Of a stretch of DNA of 64,000 bases, positions 1 to 7,666 are shown piece after piece. The stretch lies in contig CAIMWE010000094.1 in NCBI GenBank assembly GCA_903845115.1, positions 1 to 64,000 of the forward strand. Direction: 5' to 3'. The translations under genes and the position numbers were made by a program. Origin of the DNA: an uncultured Acidobacteriota bacterium (GTDB lineage Bacteria > Acidobacteriota > Thermoanaerobaculia > UBA5066). The notes below the pieces were generated by a model. It did no database searches. It was not told the origin of the DNA and worked only from the letters and a program-made list of their open reading frames with translations. The number at the start of each line of letters is the position of its first letter. Within the stretch, counting starts at the first letter, position 1.

Positions 1-182
1 CGTCCGGGCCCGCACCGGGTTCAGCGCCACGTACCGGATCAGGATCCTTCCTTCCCCAGCAGCGCGAGAAACCGTTTCCGGTCCTCGTCGTCCACGAAGA
101 TCGAGTGGAACTCGTTCCCGCGGGAGGTGATGTGCCAGATGGTGCCCGGAACCTCAGGTCTGGGGGCCAGCTCACTCGGCAT
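1..182 (-). pseudogene. REP-associated tyrosine transposase (IS200-like Y1) relic, internally deleted
   Basis: From an ATG at 182 the minus strand reads MPSELAPRPEVPG, then W-HITSRGNE and FVDDEDRKRFLALLG. This is the usual N-terminus of Rayt/Y1_Tnp transposases. The frame ends at a TGA at 39-41. The last 40 bases, in another frame, read IRYVALNPVRART, the motif normally found more than 100 residues further on. The catalytic HUH and Tyr region is therefore missing and the two ends are joined out of frame. The C-terminal end may continue beyond the window. The gene cannot encode an active enzyme. The identity is well supported by both motifs. Confidence 0.82.
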
Positions 183-206
183 CAATATCACAGTATTGAG
201 ACCTGA
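154..206. repeat. Inverted repeat upstream of the transposase relic
   Basis: TCAGGTCT (154-161) is matched by AGACCTGA (199-206). Inside it, TCAATA (182-187) is matched by TATTGA (194-199). This nested palindrome overlaps the relic's start codon and is a candidate end sequence (REP-like) of the element. Only sequence symmetry supports it. Confidence 0.4.
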
Positions 207-214
207 CCCCCGCT

Positions 215-472
215 CTATCCCCCTCCGCGCAGGAAGGCGCGGTGGAAGCGGCACAGGAAGGCCTCCCCTTCCGCCTCCGACCACCCCTCGAGGGCGATCT
301 CGACGCGCTGCCGGGGCATCCCCACGCTCCCCAGCCGACGCTCCTCCAGGCGAACCAGGCGGATGGTCCCGCCGCGCCCCCCTTCGGTCCAGCGGACCGT
401 GTCGCCCTCCACCTCGTAGGCCTTCACGGCTCCGGGCAGGAGGCGGAAGAACTCCTCCCTCTGGAGGCTCAT
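215..472 (-). CDS. Small conserved protein at the end of the tungsten-AOR operon
   Basis: An 85-residue protein of unknown function, last gene of the operon. I chose the ATG at 472 because GGAG lies 7 nt upstream. A GTG at 496, directly after the moaD-like stop codon, would add 8 residues. The sequence is charged, has no membrane segment, and ends in FLCRFHRAFLRGGG. The Gly-rich C-terminus resembles that of the preceding MoaD-like protein. Its tight linkage suggests a role in tungstopterin assembly or AOR maturation, which is inference from position only. Confidence 0.65.
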   Translation of the reverse strand: MSLQREEFFRLLPGAVKAYEVEGDTVRWTEGGRGGTIRLVRLEERRLGSVGMPRQRVEIALEGWSEAEGEAFLCRFHRAFLRGGG

Positions 473-496
473 CTCCAGGCTCCGGCGAAAGACCAC

Positions 497-751
497 TCAG
501 CCGCCGGCGACGGGGGGCCAGATCAGGAGGACCTCTCCTTCCGACAGGACGCGCGTCGCGCGGTCCCGCCGGTCCACCCAGTGGCCGTCGACCAGCACGA
601 TGGCGCACAGTTCGTCCTGGATTCCCTGCCGCCGGATCACGTCCTGAACCGTACTTCCCACCTCGACCTCCAGCTCGATCCGGTGGCTCGCCCGTGCTTC
701 GGGCGGCAGCCGATCGACGAGGGAGGCGAACAGCTTGAGCGCGATCCTCAT
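497..751 (-). CDS. MoaD/ThiS-family sulfur carrier protein for tungstopterin
   Basis: An 84-residue beta-grasp protein ending in ...PPVAGG. The C-terminal Gly-Gly is adenylated and thiocarboxylated in MoaD and ThiS to donate sulfur to molybdopterin or tungstopterin. It begins MRIALKLFASL, typical of the family, and is the usual length. Its ATG overlaps the stop codon of the upstream FAD gene (shared TCAT at 748-751), which implies translational coupling. A MoaD-like gene inside a W-AOR operon is the expected arrangement, as in Aromatoleum aorABCDE. Confidence 0.88.
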   Translation of the reverse strand: MRIALKLFASLVDRLPPEARASHRIELEVEVGSTVQDVIRRQGIQDELCAIVLVDGHWVDRRDRATRVLSEGEVLLIWPPVAGG

Positions 752-2016
752 CCTGCGGAGCAGGCCGGCACCGCGGTTGCCACGTAGGCCTGCATGATCC
801 GGGAGGGATCCTCCAGCAGCTTCTGCTTCCAGGCCCCCAGCCGGCGCTGTCCCTCGATGAGACCCCGGAGCGCGCCGACGTGCTCGGAGAAGCCGACGCA
901 GTTGGCTCCGACCAGGCGTTCGTCGTCGAACTGGAGGTTCAGATACCGGTACCGGGACTCGTCCAGCGCCTCCGAGAATTCTCCGCCCGACACGCCCTGC
1001 CACTCCCCGAAGGAAGAGGCGGCGAGCCCCAGGGTCGTCAGAACGTTGAAGACGAAGCTGCCCTTGTAGCGGGTGGGCTGGCCGGCCATGTTCAGGGCCG
1101 CGATCCGGCCCTGCTCCACGGCGTTGGGCTGGATCGCATTCAGCTGCCGCTTCCCGGTGAGGCAGTCGGTCGATTCGGCCACGTCTCCGGCCGCAAAGAC
1201 GCCCGGCACGATGCTCTGCAGGTTGGCGTCGACCATGACCCCCTGGTGGCCGACCTTGTGGCCGATCTCGATGCCGCTTCCCGCGAGGAAGTCGAGGTTC
1301 GGGTCGACGCCGACGGCGCTCAGGTAGATGTCGGCGGCGAGGGTTTTCCCCTCGCCCAGGTCCACCTCCAGCGCCCCACCCTTCGAGCTGAGTCTCTTCG
1401 GCTGCGTCCGCGTCAGGATCTTGACGCCTCTCTCCTCGCACCAGCGCTGGATCAACCCGCTGGCGGCCGGGTTCATCATCCGCCGGACCATGTAGCCGCT
1501 GCGGACGAGGATCGTGAGGTCGGCCCCACGCGAGAGCAGGCCTTCCATGATGATGCAGCCCACGAACCCGGCCCCCATCTGGACGACGCGGGTGCCCGGG
1601 CGGATCCCGTCGAGGAGGGCCCGGGCGTCCTCGAGCGTCCAGCAGGTCTTCACACCCGGGAGATCGAAGCCCGGGATCTTCTCGCGGCTCGGCCGGGAGC
1701 CCGTCGCGATGAGCAAGCGGTCGTAGGGGATCTTCCGGCCGCCGCCGAGGTCCACCATGCGCGCGGAGGTCTCCAGCCCCTTGGCCCGGGCCTGCACGAG
1801 GTCGATCCGGAGCCGGCCGTAGTGATCCGCGCCCTTCCGGAGGTAGGTCCCCTTCTCGTCGATGTCGCCCTTGAGCAGGTAGGGGATCGCCATGCGGGCG
1901 TACGGCGGCTCCCCCTCGCCGCAGAGGACCGTGATCTCCGCGGCGGGATCGGCCTTCCGCAGGGTCTCCGCGGCGACCACGCCGGCGGGGCCGCTGCCGA
2001 TGATGACGTGTCTCAT
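748..2016 (-). CDS. FAD-dependent NAD(P)H oxidoreductase subunit of AOR (AorC-like)
   Basis: A 422-residue pyridine-nucleotide-disulfide-oxidoreductase-fold protein. The N-terminus MRHVIIGSGPAGVVAAE is an FAD-binding GxGxxG motif. ATGSRP near residue 110 and a second Rossmann segment (VVQMGAGFVG, near residue 155) bind FAD and NAD(P)H. GDVAES near residue 280 is the conserved FAD-contacting Asp motif. In AOR complexes of the Aromatoleum type this subunit lets the tungsten enzyme use NAD. It follows the AOR gene after 16 nt and overlaps the next gene by 4 nt. Confidence 0.88.
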   Translation of the reverse strand: MRHVIIGSGPAGVVAAETLRKADPAAEITVLCGEGEPPYARMAIPYLLKGDIDEKGTYLRKGADHYGRLRIDLVQARAKGLETSARMVDLGGGRKIPYDRLLIATGSRPSREKIPGFDLPGVKTCWTLEDARALLDGIRPGTRVVQMGAGFVGCIIMEGLLSRGADLTILVRSGYMVRRMMNPAASGLIQRWCEERGVKILTRTQPKRLSSKGGALEVDLGEGKTLAADIYLSAVGVDPNLDFLAGSGIEIGHKVGHQGVMVDANLQSIVPGVFAAGDVAESTDCLTGKRQLNAIQPNAVEQGRIAALNMAGQPTRYKGSFVFNVLTTLGLAASSFGEWQGVSGGEFSEALDESRYRYLNLQFDDERLVGANCVGFSEHVGALRGLIEGQRRLGAWKQKLLEDPSRIMQAYVATAVPACSAG

Positions 2017-2032
2017 GCGAGACCCGGGCGGC

Positions 2033-3883
2033 TCACACGCCGAGGCGCGCGTGCGTCTCGGGGGTGGGAACCCCTTCCTTGGTCCAGCCCCGGACCTGGT
2101 AGTACTCCGGCAGCATCACGTCCAGCTTCGAGACGGCCCCCTTCTGCGGGCCCGTCTTGGCGGCTTCCTTCATCAGGCGCGGCGGCAGGTTGTCGTCCTT
2201 GGCCGTCAGCCCGGCGGCCAGGTTGAACTCGCGCTCCATGTTCCAGATCCGCTCGCCCACGAGGAGGAGCCGGTCGTCGGACCAGTCGCCCTTGCAGGCG
2301 GCCTGGATCTGGGGCTGGATGTCGGCCAGGCCCCACGCGAACGTCGTGAAGAGGCAGAGGCCGGAGGAATCCACCACGGCGGTCAGGTCCTGGAAGGCCT
2401 TCAGCATGGCGGCCTTCCCCTCGGTGGCCTGGGGCTCCATCTTCACGGGGATGCCGAGCACCTCGGGCGAGACCATGTAGCCGCGGAGGTGGCAGGCGCC
2501 CCGGTTGCTGGTGGCATAGGCTAGTCCCATCCCCTGCAGGCCGCGCCCGTCGTACGCCGGGAATTCCTGGCTCTTGACGGTCATGGAGAGGTCGGGCCGG
2601 CCGTACTTGGTGCAGAGCCGCTTCGAGCCCTGCCCGATCTCCTTGCCGAAGCCCTCCCCCTTGGCCGTCAGCTCCGCGAGCTTGACCATCCCCTCGGTGG
2701 ACCCGAACGGCAGCTCGAAGCCGACGATCTCCTTCGTGAGGATCCCCAGCTCGTAGAGCTCCATCGCGGCGCCGACCGTCGCCCCGAACGAGATCGGGTC
2801 GAACCCGTCCTCGTTGCAGAGGAAGTTGGCGTAGGTGAGGGCCTCCAGGTCCGAGACGCCGTTGGCGGCGCCCAGCGCCCAGGCCGCCTCGTACTCCAAG
2901 CCGCCGGAGGCCCCCTTGTACTGCGGCTTTTCCTTGATGCTGAAGTGACCGGGGTCCATCCGCGAGATGCGGCCGCAGGAGATCGTGCAGCCGAAGCAGG
3001 CCCCCTTCGTCACGAGGTTCGCCTTGCCGTCCGTGGGCCGCTTCAGGTGCATCGCCTCGCCCGAGATGGCCATGGCCCCCTCGAACTGGATGTCCTGGTG
3101 GTTGCGGGTCGGCAGCGCCCCCAGCTCGTTGATGACGTTCATCAGCACCTGGGTGCCGTAGGTGGGGAGCCCCTGCCCCGTCACGCCGTTCGCCGCGAGC
3201 ACCTTCTTCCCCGCCTCGGTGGCGGCGAAGAACGCGTCCGGGTCCGCGACGGTGTAGGCGTCGGTGCGGGTGCCGCGCACGGCGACGGCCTTCAGGTTCT
3301 TGGACCCCATCACCGCCCCCACGCCGGACCGCCCCGCGGCCCGGTGGAGGTCGTTCACGATGGCGGCGAACAAGACGCGGTTCTCTCCCGCCCGGCCGAT
3401 GGCGGCCACGCGGATCTGGGGGTCCTGGTGGAACTTCTTGATCTGCTCCTCGGTCTCCCAGACGGTCTTGCCCCAGAGGTGCCCGGCGTCGACCAGCTCG
3501 GCCTTCCCGTCATTGATCAGCAGGTAGACCGGCTTCGGCGAGGCCCCCTCGAGGATCACCATGTCCCACCCCGCGAACTTCAGCTCCGCGCCGAAGTAGC
3601 CGCCCGAGTTGGAGCAGGCGATGGCGCCCGTGAGCGGGCCCTTGGTGATCACCGAGTAGCGCCCGCCGGTGGCGGCCATCGTACCCGTGAGAGGCCCGGT
3701 CACGAAGATGAGCTTGTTCGCGGGCGAGAACGGGTCGACCTTGGCGTCGACCTCGGACACGTAATACTTGGTGGCGAGGCCGCGCTGACCCAGGTAGTCG
3801 TTGGCCCACTGCATGTTCAGCGGCTCGGGGACGCACGTGCCGGCCGTGAGGTTCACCCTGAGGACGTTCTTGGTCCATGCCAT
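2033..3883 (-). CDS. Tungsten-dependent aldehyde:ferredoxin oxidoreductase, catalytic subunit
   Basis: A 616-residue cytoplasmic enzyme of the usual AOR length. It oxidises aldehydes to carboxylic acids, or the reverse under strong reduction. It shows the N-terminal AOR fold (MAWTKNVLRVNLTAG, then YLGQRGLATKYY), a pterin-contacting TKGPLTGA segment, and a CFGCTISCG cluster for the [4Fe-4S] centre near residue 295. The ATG at 3883 has GAGGAG 7 nt upstream. The gene lies between a 16-Cys ferredoxin-like gene and a FAD gene, matching AorB. The partners favour the three-subunit, NAD-linked form over the single-subunit archaeal form. Confidence 0.95.
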   Translation of the reverse strand: MAWTKNVLRVNLTAGTCVPEPLNMQWANDYLGQRGLATKYYVSEVDAKVDPFSPANKLIFVTGPLTGTMAATGGRYSVITKGPLTGAIACSNSGGYFGAELKFAGWDMVILEGASPKPVYLLINDGKAELVDAGHLWGKTVWETEEQIKKFHQDPQIRVAAIGRAGENRVLFAAIVNDLHRAAGRSGVGAVMGSKNLKAVAVRGTRTDAYTVADPDAFFAATEAGKKVLAANGVTGQGLPTYGTQVLMNVINELGALPTRNHQDIQFEGAMAISGEAMHLKRPTDGKANLVTKGACFGCTISCGRISRMDPGHFSIKEKPQYKGASGGLEYEAAWALGAANGVSDLEALTYANFLCNEDGFDPISFGATVGAAMELYELGILTKEIVGFELPFGSTEGMVKLAELTAKGEGFGKEIGQGSKRLCTKYGRPDLSMTVKSQEFPAYDGRGLQGMGLAYATSNRGACHLRGYMVSPEVLGIPVKMEPQATEGKAAMLKAFQDLTAVVDSSGLCLFTTFAWGLADIQPQIQAACKGDWSDDRLLLVGERIWNMEREFNLAAGLTAKDDNLPPRLMKEAAKTGPQKGAVSKLDVMLPEYYQVRGWTKEGVPTPETHARLGV

Positions 3884-3911
3884 GACTGTCTCTCCTCTTT
3901 TCCTCGGCCCG

Positions 3912-4388
3912 TCAGGCAGTCGGGGCGGTCGTGTCGGTCTTTTCGGCCCACTGGCGCATCTTGCCGAGGCCGGTCCAGTCCGCGTCCACGTAGGTGATGG
4001 CGCCCGTCGGGCAGGCCTTCGCGCAGGCCGGCGCGCCGTCGCACAGGTCGCACTTCTGCACCTTCCCCGTCTGGGCCACGTAGTTGATGGTCCCGAACGG
4101 GCAGGCGATCGTGCAGACCTTGCAGCCGACGCAGGTGGCTTCCAGGACGACCTTCGCGCCGGTCTTCGCATCCACCTGGATCGCGTCCACCGGGCACGCC
4201 ACCATGCACCAGGCCTCGTCGCACTGCGTGCATGTGTACGGCACGAAGCGCCCCTCCTCGTGGAAGGTGAAGACCTTGATCCGCGACTTCGCGATGGTGA
4301 AGCTCTGGTACTTCTCCCACGCGCACGCCATCTCGCACTGGAGACATCCGGTGCACTTGTTCGGATCGAGGTGGAGGGATTTCTGCAT
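3912..4388 (-). CDS. Four-cluster ferredoxin-like electron transfer subunit (AorA-like)
   Basis: A 158-residue iron-sulfur protein with 16 Cys in four CxxCxxxC-type groups: CTGCLQCEMAC near residue 12, CTQCDEAWCMVAC near 53, CVGCKVCTIAC near 87 and CDLCDGAPACAKAC near 113. This is the polyferredoxin layout of DmsB/HycB-type subunits. As first gene of the operon it is the likely wire between the tungsten subunit and the FAD subunit. In Aromatoleum AOR the equivalent subunit polymerises into filaments. Whether that happens here cannot be seen from sequence. Confidence 0.9.
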   Translation of the reverse strand: MQKSLHLDPNKCTGCLQCEMACAWEKYQSFTIAKSRIKVFTFHEEGRFVPYTCTQCDEAWCMVACPVDAIQVDAKTGAKVVLEATCVGCKVCTIACPFGTINYVAQTGKVQKCDLCDGAPACAKACPTGAITYVDADWTGLGKMRQWAEKTDTTAPTA

Positions 4389-4735
4389 GGGCCGGTCCTC
4401 CTATCGGATCTACCCGGAATCGATTCGTGCGATCATAGCTTTTCCGGAGGCTGGCGCACCCCTAATCCATTCTTTGAGATGGAGTTGCAATAAACTGATC
4501 ATAGTGTCCGGACGCCCGCCGGAACGGGCGCCCCGGTGCCCGATTCAATCGGTCGTTCGACCGCGCTCTTCGGCCAGGGCGAGCTCGACATCCCGCTGGT
4601 GAAGGCTCTCTTCGCCCTCGGCGCCGTAGCCCGTCCGAGAAAGGGTGTCGCGGACCCGGCCCGGTCGCCTGGAGCCGGCTCCCGATTCCAGCCTTCCTCC
4701 CGCCGCCGGGCAGTATCCCTGCCTCCTCCCCGACC
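4389..4735. other. Intergenic: AOR operon leader and end of RiPP export genes
   Basis: No gene recognised in these 347 bases. The part next to the AOR operon (4430-4510) is unusually AT-rich for the window and contains two copies of GATCATAG, so the AOR promoter probably lies there, but I cannot fix a -35/-10 pair. A strong hairpin, CGCCCG-ccggaa-CGGGCG (4513-4530), and the palindrome CGGTCGTTCGACCG (4550-4563) follow. Neither has a T-run. The part next to 4735 shows no signal I can name. Confidence 0.4.
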
Positions 4736-7660
4736 TCACGAGATCTGCCTCCGGGCGAGCGCGAAGAACGCCCCCTCCTGCTGCATCAGCTCGGCATACG
4801 TTCCGGCCTCGACGACTTGCCCCGCCTGCAGGACGTAGATCCGGTCGGCGTTCATGATCGTGCTGAGCCGGTGGGCGATCACGACGCGGGTCGCCGCGAG
4901 GCTTTCGAGGCTCCGGCTGACGATCTGCTGCGTGCGGTTGTCGAGGGCGCTGGTGGCCTCGTCAAACAGCAGGATGCGGGGCTTCTTGACGATCGCTCGC
5001 GCGACCATGAGGCGCTGCTTCTGGCCCCCCGAGAACGTTCCGGCCCCCTCGCTGATCACGGTCTGCATGCCCATGGGCATGCCATTGATGTCCTCCTCCA
5101 GGCCCGACATGCGGGCCGCTTCCCGAGCGTCCTCGAGGGTCAGGTGGGTCGAAGCCCCCACGATGTTCGAGAAGATGTCCCCGGCCATCAGCTTTCCGCC
5201 CTGCAGCACGACCCCGATCTGAGACCTCACGGACTGCACGTCGAGGCCCGACAGGCTCTGGCCGTCGAAGAGAACACCTCCCTCTTCCGGGTTGTCGAAC
5301 CCGAGGATCAGACGGAGGAGAGTCGACTTTCCCGAGCCGGAGGGGCCGACGAGGGCGACGAACTCGCCCGGTTGCACCCGGAACGAGACGTCCTTCAGGA
5401 CCAGCGGACCGTCGGGACGGTACCGGAACGAGACGTGGCAGACCTCCAGGCTTCCCGAGAGCTCTCCGGGATCGGCCTTGGTCTCGTCGACCTCCGGGGA
5501 CGTCTCGAGGATCGGCTTCATTCGCTCGTAGAGGGGAACGACGGCGAGCGCGCTCGAGAAGACTCCCACCATCGACAGCGCGGCCGCCAGGAACTGGCCG
5601 AGGGCGGAGTTGAACGCGAGGAAGTCACCGGTCTCGAAGCTCCCGTCCTTCCGCAACGACCACTGGACGCAGGCGAAGATCACCATCGAGACCAGGACGG
5701 GCGCCGTCGAGGTGAACGCCGTCAGGTGGTTCCCCGTCTTTCGAGCGTCCATAGACAACGCGCGCTGCTGGCGGAAGCGCGTGGACCAGACGAGGAATGC
5801 TCGCCGCTCGGCCCCCGAGACCCGGAGCTTCGCGATCGCGCTGAGGAGCTGGAAGACGAGGCCCGCGATCCCTCCCTGGATCTTCTGGATCTCGCGCTGA
5901 TGCCGGAGCTGGCGCTGCGTCAGCACGTAGATGACGCCTAGCAGGACGAGGACGAGGCCGGTGGCCCAGAGGGCCAGCTTCCAGCTGTAGTAGTAGAGGA
6001 GGAGGAGGTTGAAGAGCGAAAAGACCGACGCCAGGACCATCGTGACGGTGTTTCCGGTGAGCGTCTGGCGGATCATGTTGATCGTCATGGCTCGCATCGC
6101 GAGGTCGCCGACCGTGTAGTCCCGGAAGAACGAGACCGGGAGACTCAGGAGCCGGTCCCAGACCGCCGCTTGCAGGATGTTGTCGAGCTTTCCTTCGATC
6201 CGCAGGGTGGCGATGCTGCGCGTGATCTCGAAGACGCCCGCCGACAGGGCGGCGACGAGGAGACCTGCCGTCACCTGGGCCAAGGGGCCGTATTCGGCTC
6301 CAGGAATGACGGTCCCGAAGAAGTAGCCGGTGACGATCGGGACCAGCAGGCTGAGCAGCCCTCCGGCCGTTCCCATCAGGACGAGCGCCCAGAGGTCCCT
6401 TCGGGACGAGGAGAGCCCGAGGCGCCAGAGCGTCTTCCCGGTGACCCCCGAGGCCGGCAGCGGGCGGAAGAACATGAATGCGAAGAAGTCGAGCTGCGCG
6501 GCAACCTCCGGCGTCACGGCGACGCGGCTCTTCTCGACGGGATCCACCATCTCGTAGCTCGTTGCCGTGACGGGAAGCAGGGCCACGGCCCGCTTCTGCT
6601 GCTTCCCTTCGTCGAGGAACCGGTACCCCAGGAGCGGGCCGTTGTCCTCCCGCCACCACTCACCGCGCAGGGCGACCTGCCGCCAACGGACCCGAGAGGC
6701 CTTCGTGATGCGCCGCAGCGGGTTGGAGGACAGGACCGCGGCGCTCTCCTCCCGGGGTGCCGCCATGGGGATGCCCTGGGCCTTCCCGACGATCTCGCAG
6801 GCCCGCAGGAGCTCGTCCTCGCTGGCCGTCACGGGAAGGGCCTTGGCCGCGGCCGGCTCCGCCAGGAGCGAAGCGAGGATCGAGAAGGCCTGGTCGCGCG
6901 CCAGGTTGTCCCGGCGCTTCCTCGCTTCGAACCGCTTCCCCCGCCTCTCCTCGACGCTCGCGACGTTGCGGCTCACGACGTCGAGGAAGATCCGCTCGAA
7001 GGCCTCGAGGTGACGGTGGATCCCGCCCGCCTCGATCCGTTCGCGGGTGTCGTGAACGGTCCCTGTCAGCCTCCGGGAGGCCGTCGCCCAGGTCGCTGCC
7101 GTCAGGGGGAGCGCTCTTCCGGCTCCCGAGGCGAAGGGCGCTTCCCCGAGGAAGAGAAGCTCTCCTTCGGACGGCTCGATCCAGAGCACGGCCTGCGTTC
7201 TCAGGACCGTCCCGGCTTCCGCGCTCAGCTCCTTCCCGCGTAAGGGCTCCTGGAACCTCCTGGGGGGCGGCTGGAGCGCCGCGGACTCCGACTGATGGAG
7301 GACCCAACGCTCGATGACGACGGCCAGGTCGTCGCGCCTCTCGGGCTGGCGTTCCGCCTCCTCGAGACGCGAGGCCGGGAACTTGACGACGGTCGTCCCG
7401 GGCACCCCCGCGGCCACGAGCTGGATCTGGCCCGAGGCATCCCGGACGCCGGGAAGGATGTCTCCGGGCTCGGCGCGGCAGAGATGCAGGCGCGGTCCGA
7501 GCTGCTCGCCGCCTTTCGTCCGGTACGCGAAGACGTTCAGGAAGCCGGTTTCGACCAGGAAGACGGACCCGGCCTCGTCGAGCCGGATCTGGTGGTTGGA
7601 GCTGGCCTCGAGAGCCACGGCGCCGGCCTCGAAGAACCGCTTGAGGGACTCGCTGATCAT
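4736..7660 (-). CDS. NHLP-type RiPP export ABC transporter, permease/ATPase subunit (second ABC)
   Basis: A 974-residue protein of the length of the NHLM_micro_ABC2 family. The first ~350 residues carry a cyclic-nucleotide-binding-like beta domain (MISESLKRFFEAGAVAL) and a linker. Six membrane helices follow (about residues 420-700), then an ATPase with Walker A GPSGSGKST near residue 770, signature FSGGQKQR near 880 and Walker B LLFDEATSALD near 898. It has no peptidase domain. Its partner with the peptidase lies 6 nt upstream. It is the last gene of the export set and should complete a heterodimeric exporter for the Nif11-type precursors. Confidence 0.93.
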   Translation of the reverse strand: MISESLKRFFEAGAVALEASSNHQIRLDEAGSVFLVETGFLNVFAYRTKGGEQLGPRLHLCRAEPGDILPGVRDASGQIQLVAAGVPGTTVVKFPASRLEEAERQPERRDDLAVVIERWVLHQSESAALQPPPRRFQEPLRGKELSAEAGTVLRTQAVLWIEPSEGELLFLGEAPFASGAGRALPLTAATWATASRRLTGTVHDTRERIEAGGIHRHLEAFERIFLDVVSRNVASVEERRGKRFEARKRRDNLARDQAFSILASLLAEPAAAKALPVTASEDELLRACEIVGKAQGIPMAAPREESAAVLSSNPLRRITKASRVRWRQVALRGEWWREDNGPLLGYRFLDEGKQQKRAVALLPVTATSYEMVDPVEKSRVAVTPEVAAQLDFFAFMFFRPLPASGVTGKTLWRLGLSSSRRDLWALVLMGTAGGLLSLLVPIVTGYFFGTVIPGAEYGPLAQVTAGLLVAALSAGVFEITRSIATLRIEGKLDNILQAAVWDRLLSLPVSFFRDYTVGDLAMRAMTINMIRQTLTGNTVTMVLASVFSLFNLLLLYYYSWKLALWATGLVLVLLGVIYVLTQRQLRHQREIQKIQGGIAGLVFQLLSAIAKLRVSGAERRAFLVWSTRFRQQRALSMDARKTGNHLTAFTSTAPVLVSMVIFACVQWSLRKDGSFETGDFLAFNSALGQFLAAALSMVGVFSSALAVVPLYERMKPILETSPEVDETKADPGELSGSLEVCHVSFRYRPDGPLVLKDVSFRVQPGEFVALVGPSGSGKSTLLRLILGFDNPEEGGVLFDGQSLSGLDVQSVRSQIGVVLQGGKLMAGDIFSNIVGASTHLTLEDAREAARMSGLEEDINGMPMGMQTVISEGAGTFSGGQKQRLMVARAIVKKPRILLFDEATSALDNRTQQIVSRSLESLAATRVVIAHRLSTIMNADRIYVLQAGQVVEAGTYAELMQQEGAFFALARRQIS

Positions 7661-7666
7661 GGCTTC

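Noticed and set aside
4513-4530. Strong GC hairpin considered as the terminator of the export genes
   Set aside because: It lies about 200 bases past the last stop codon and has no following T-run, so a terminator call is not supported.
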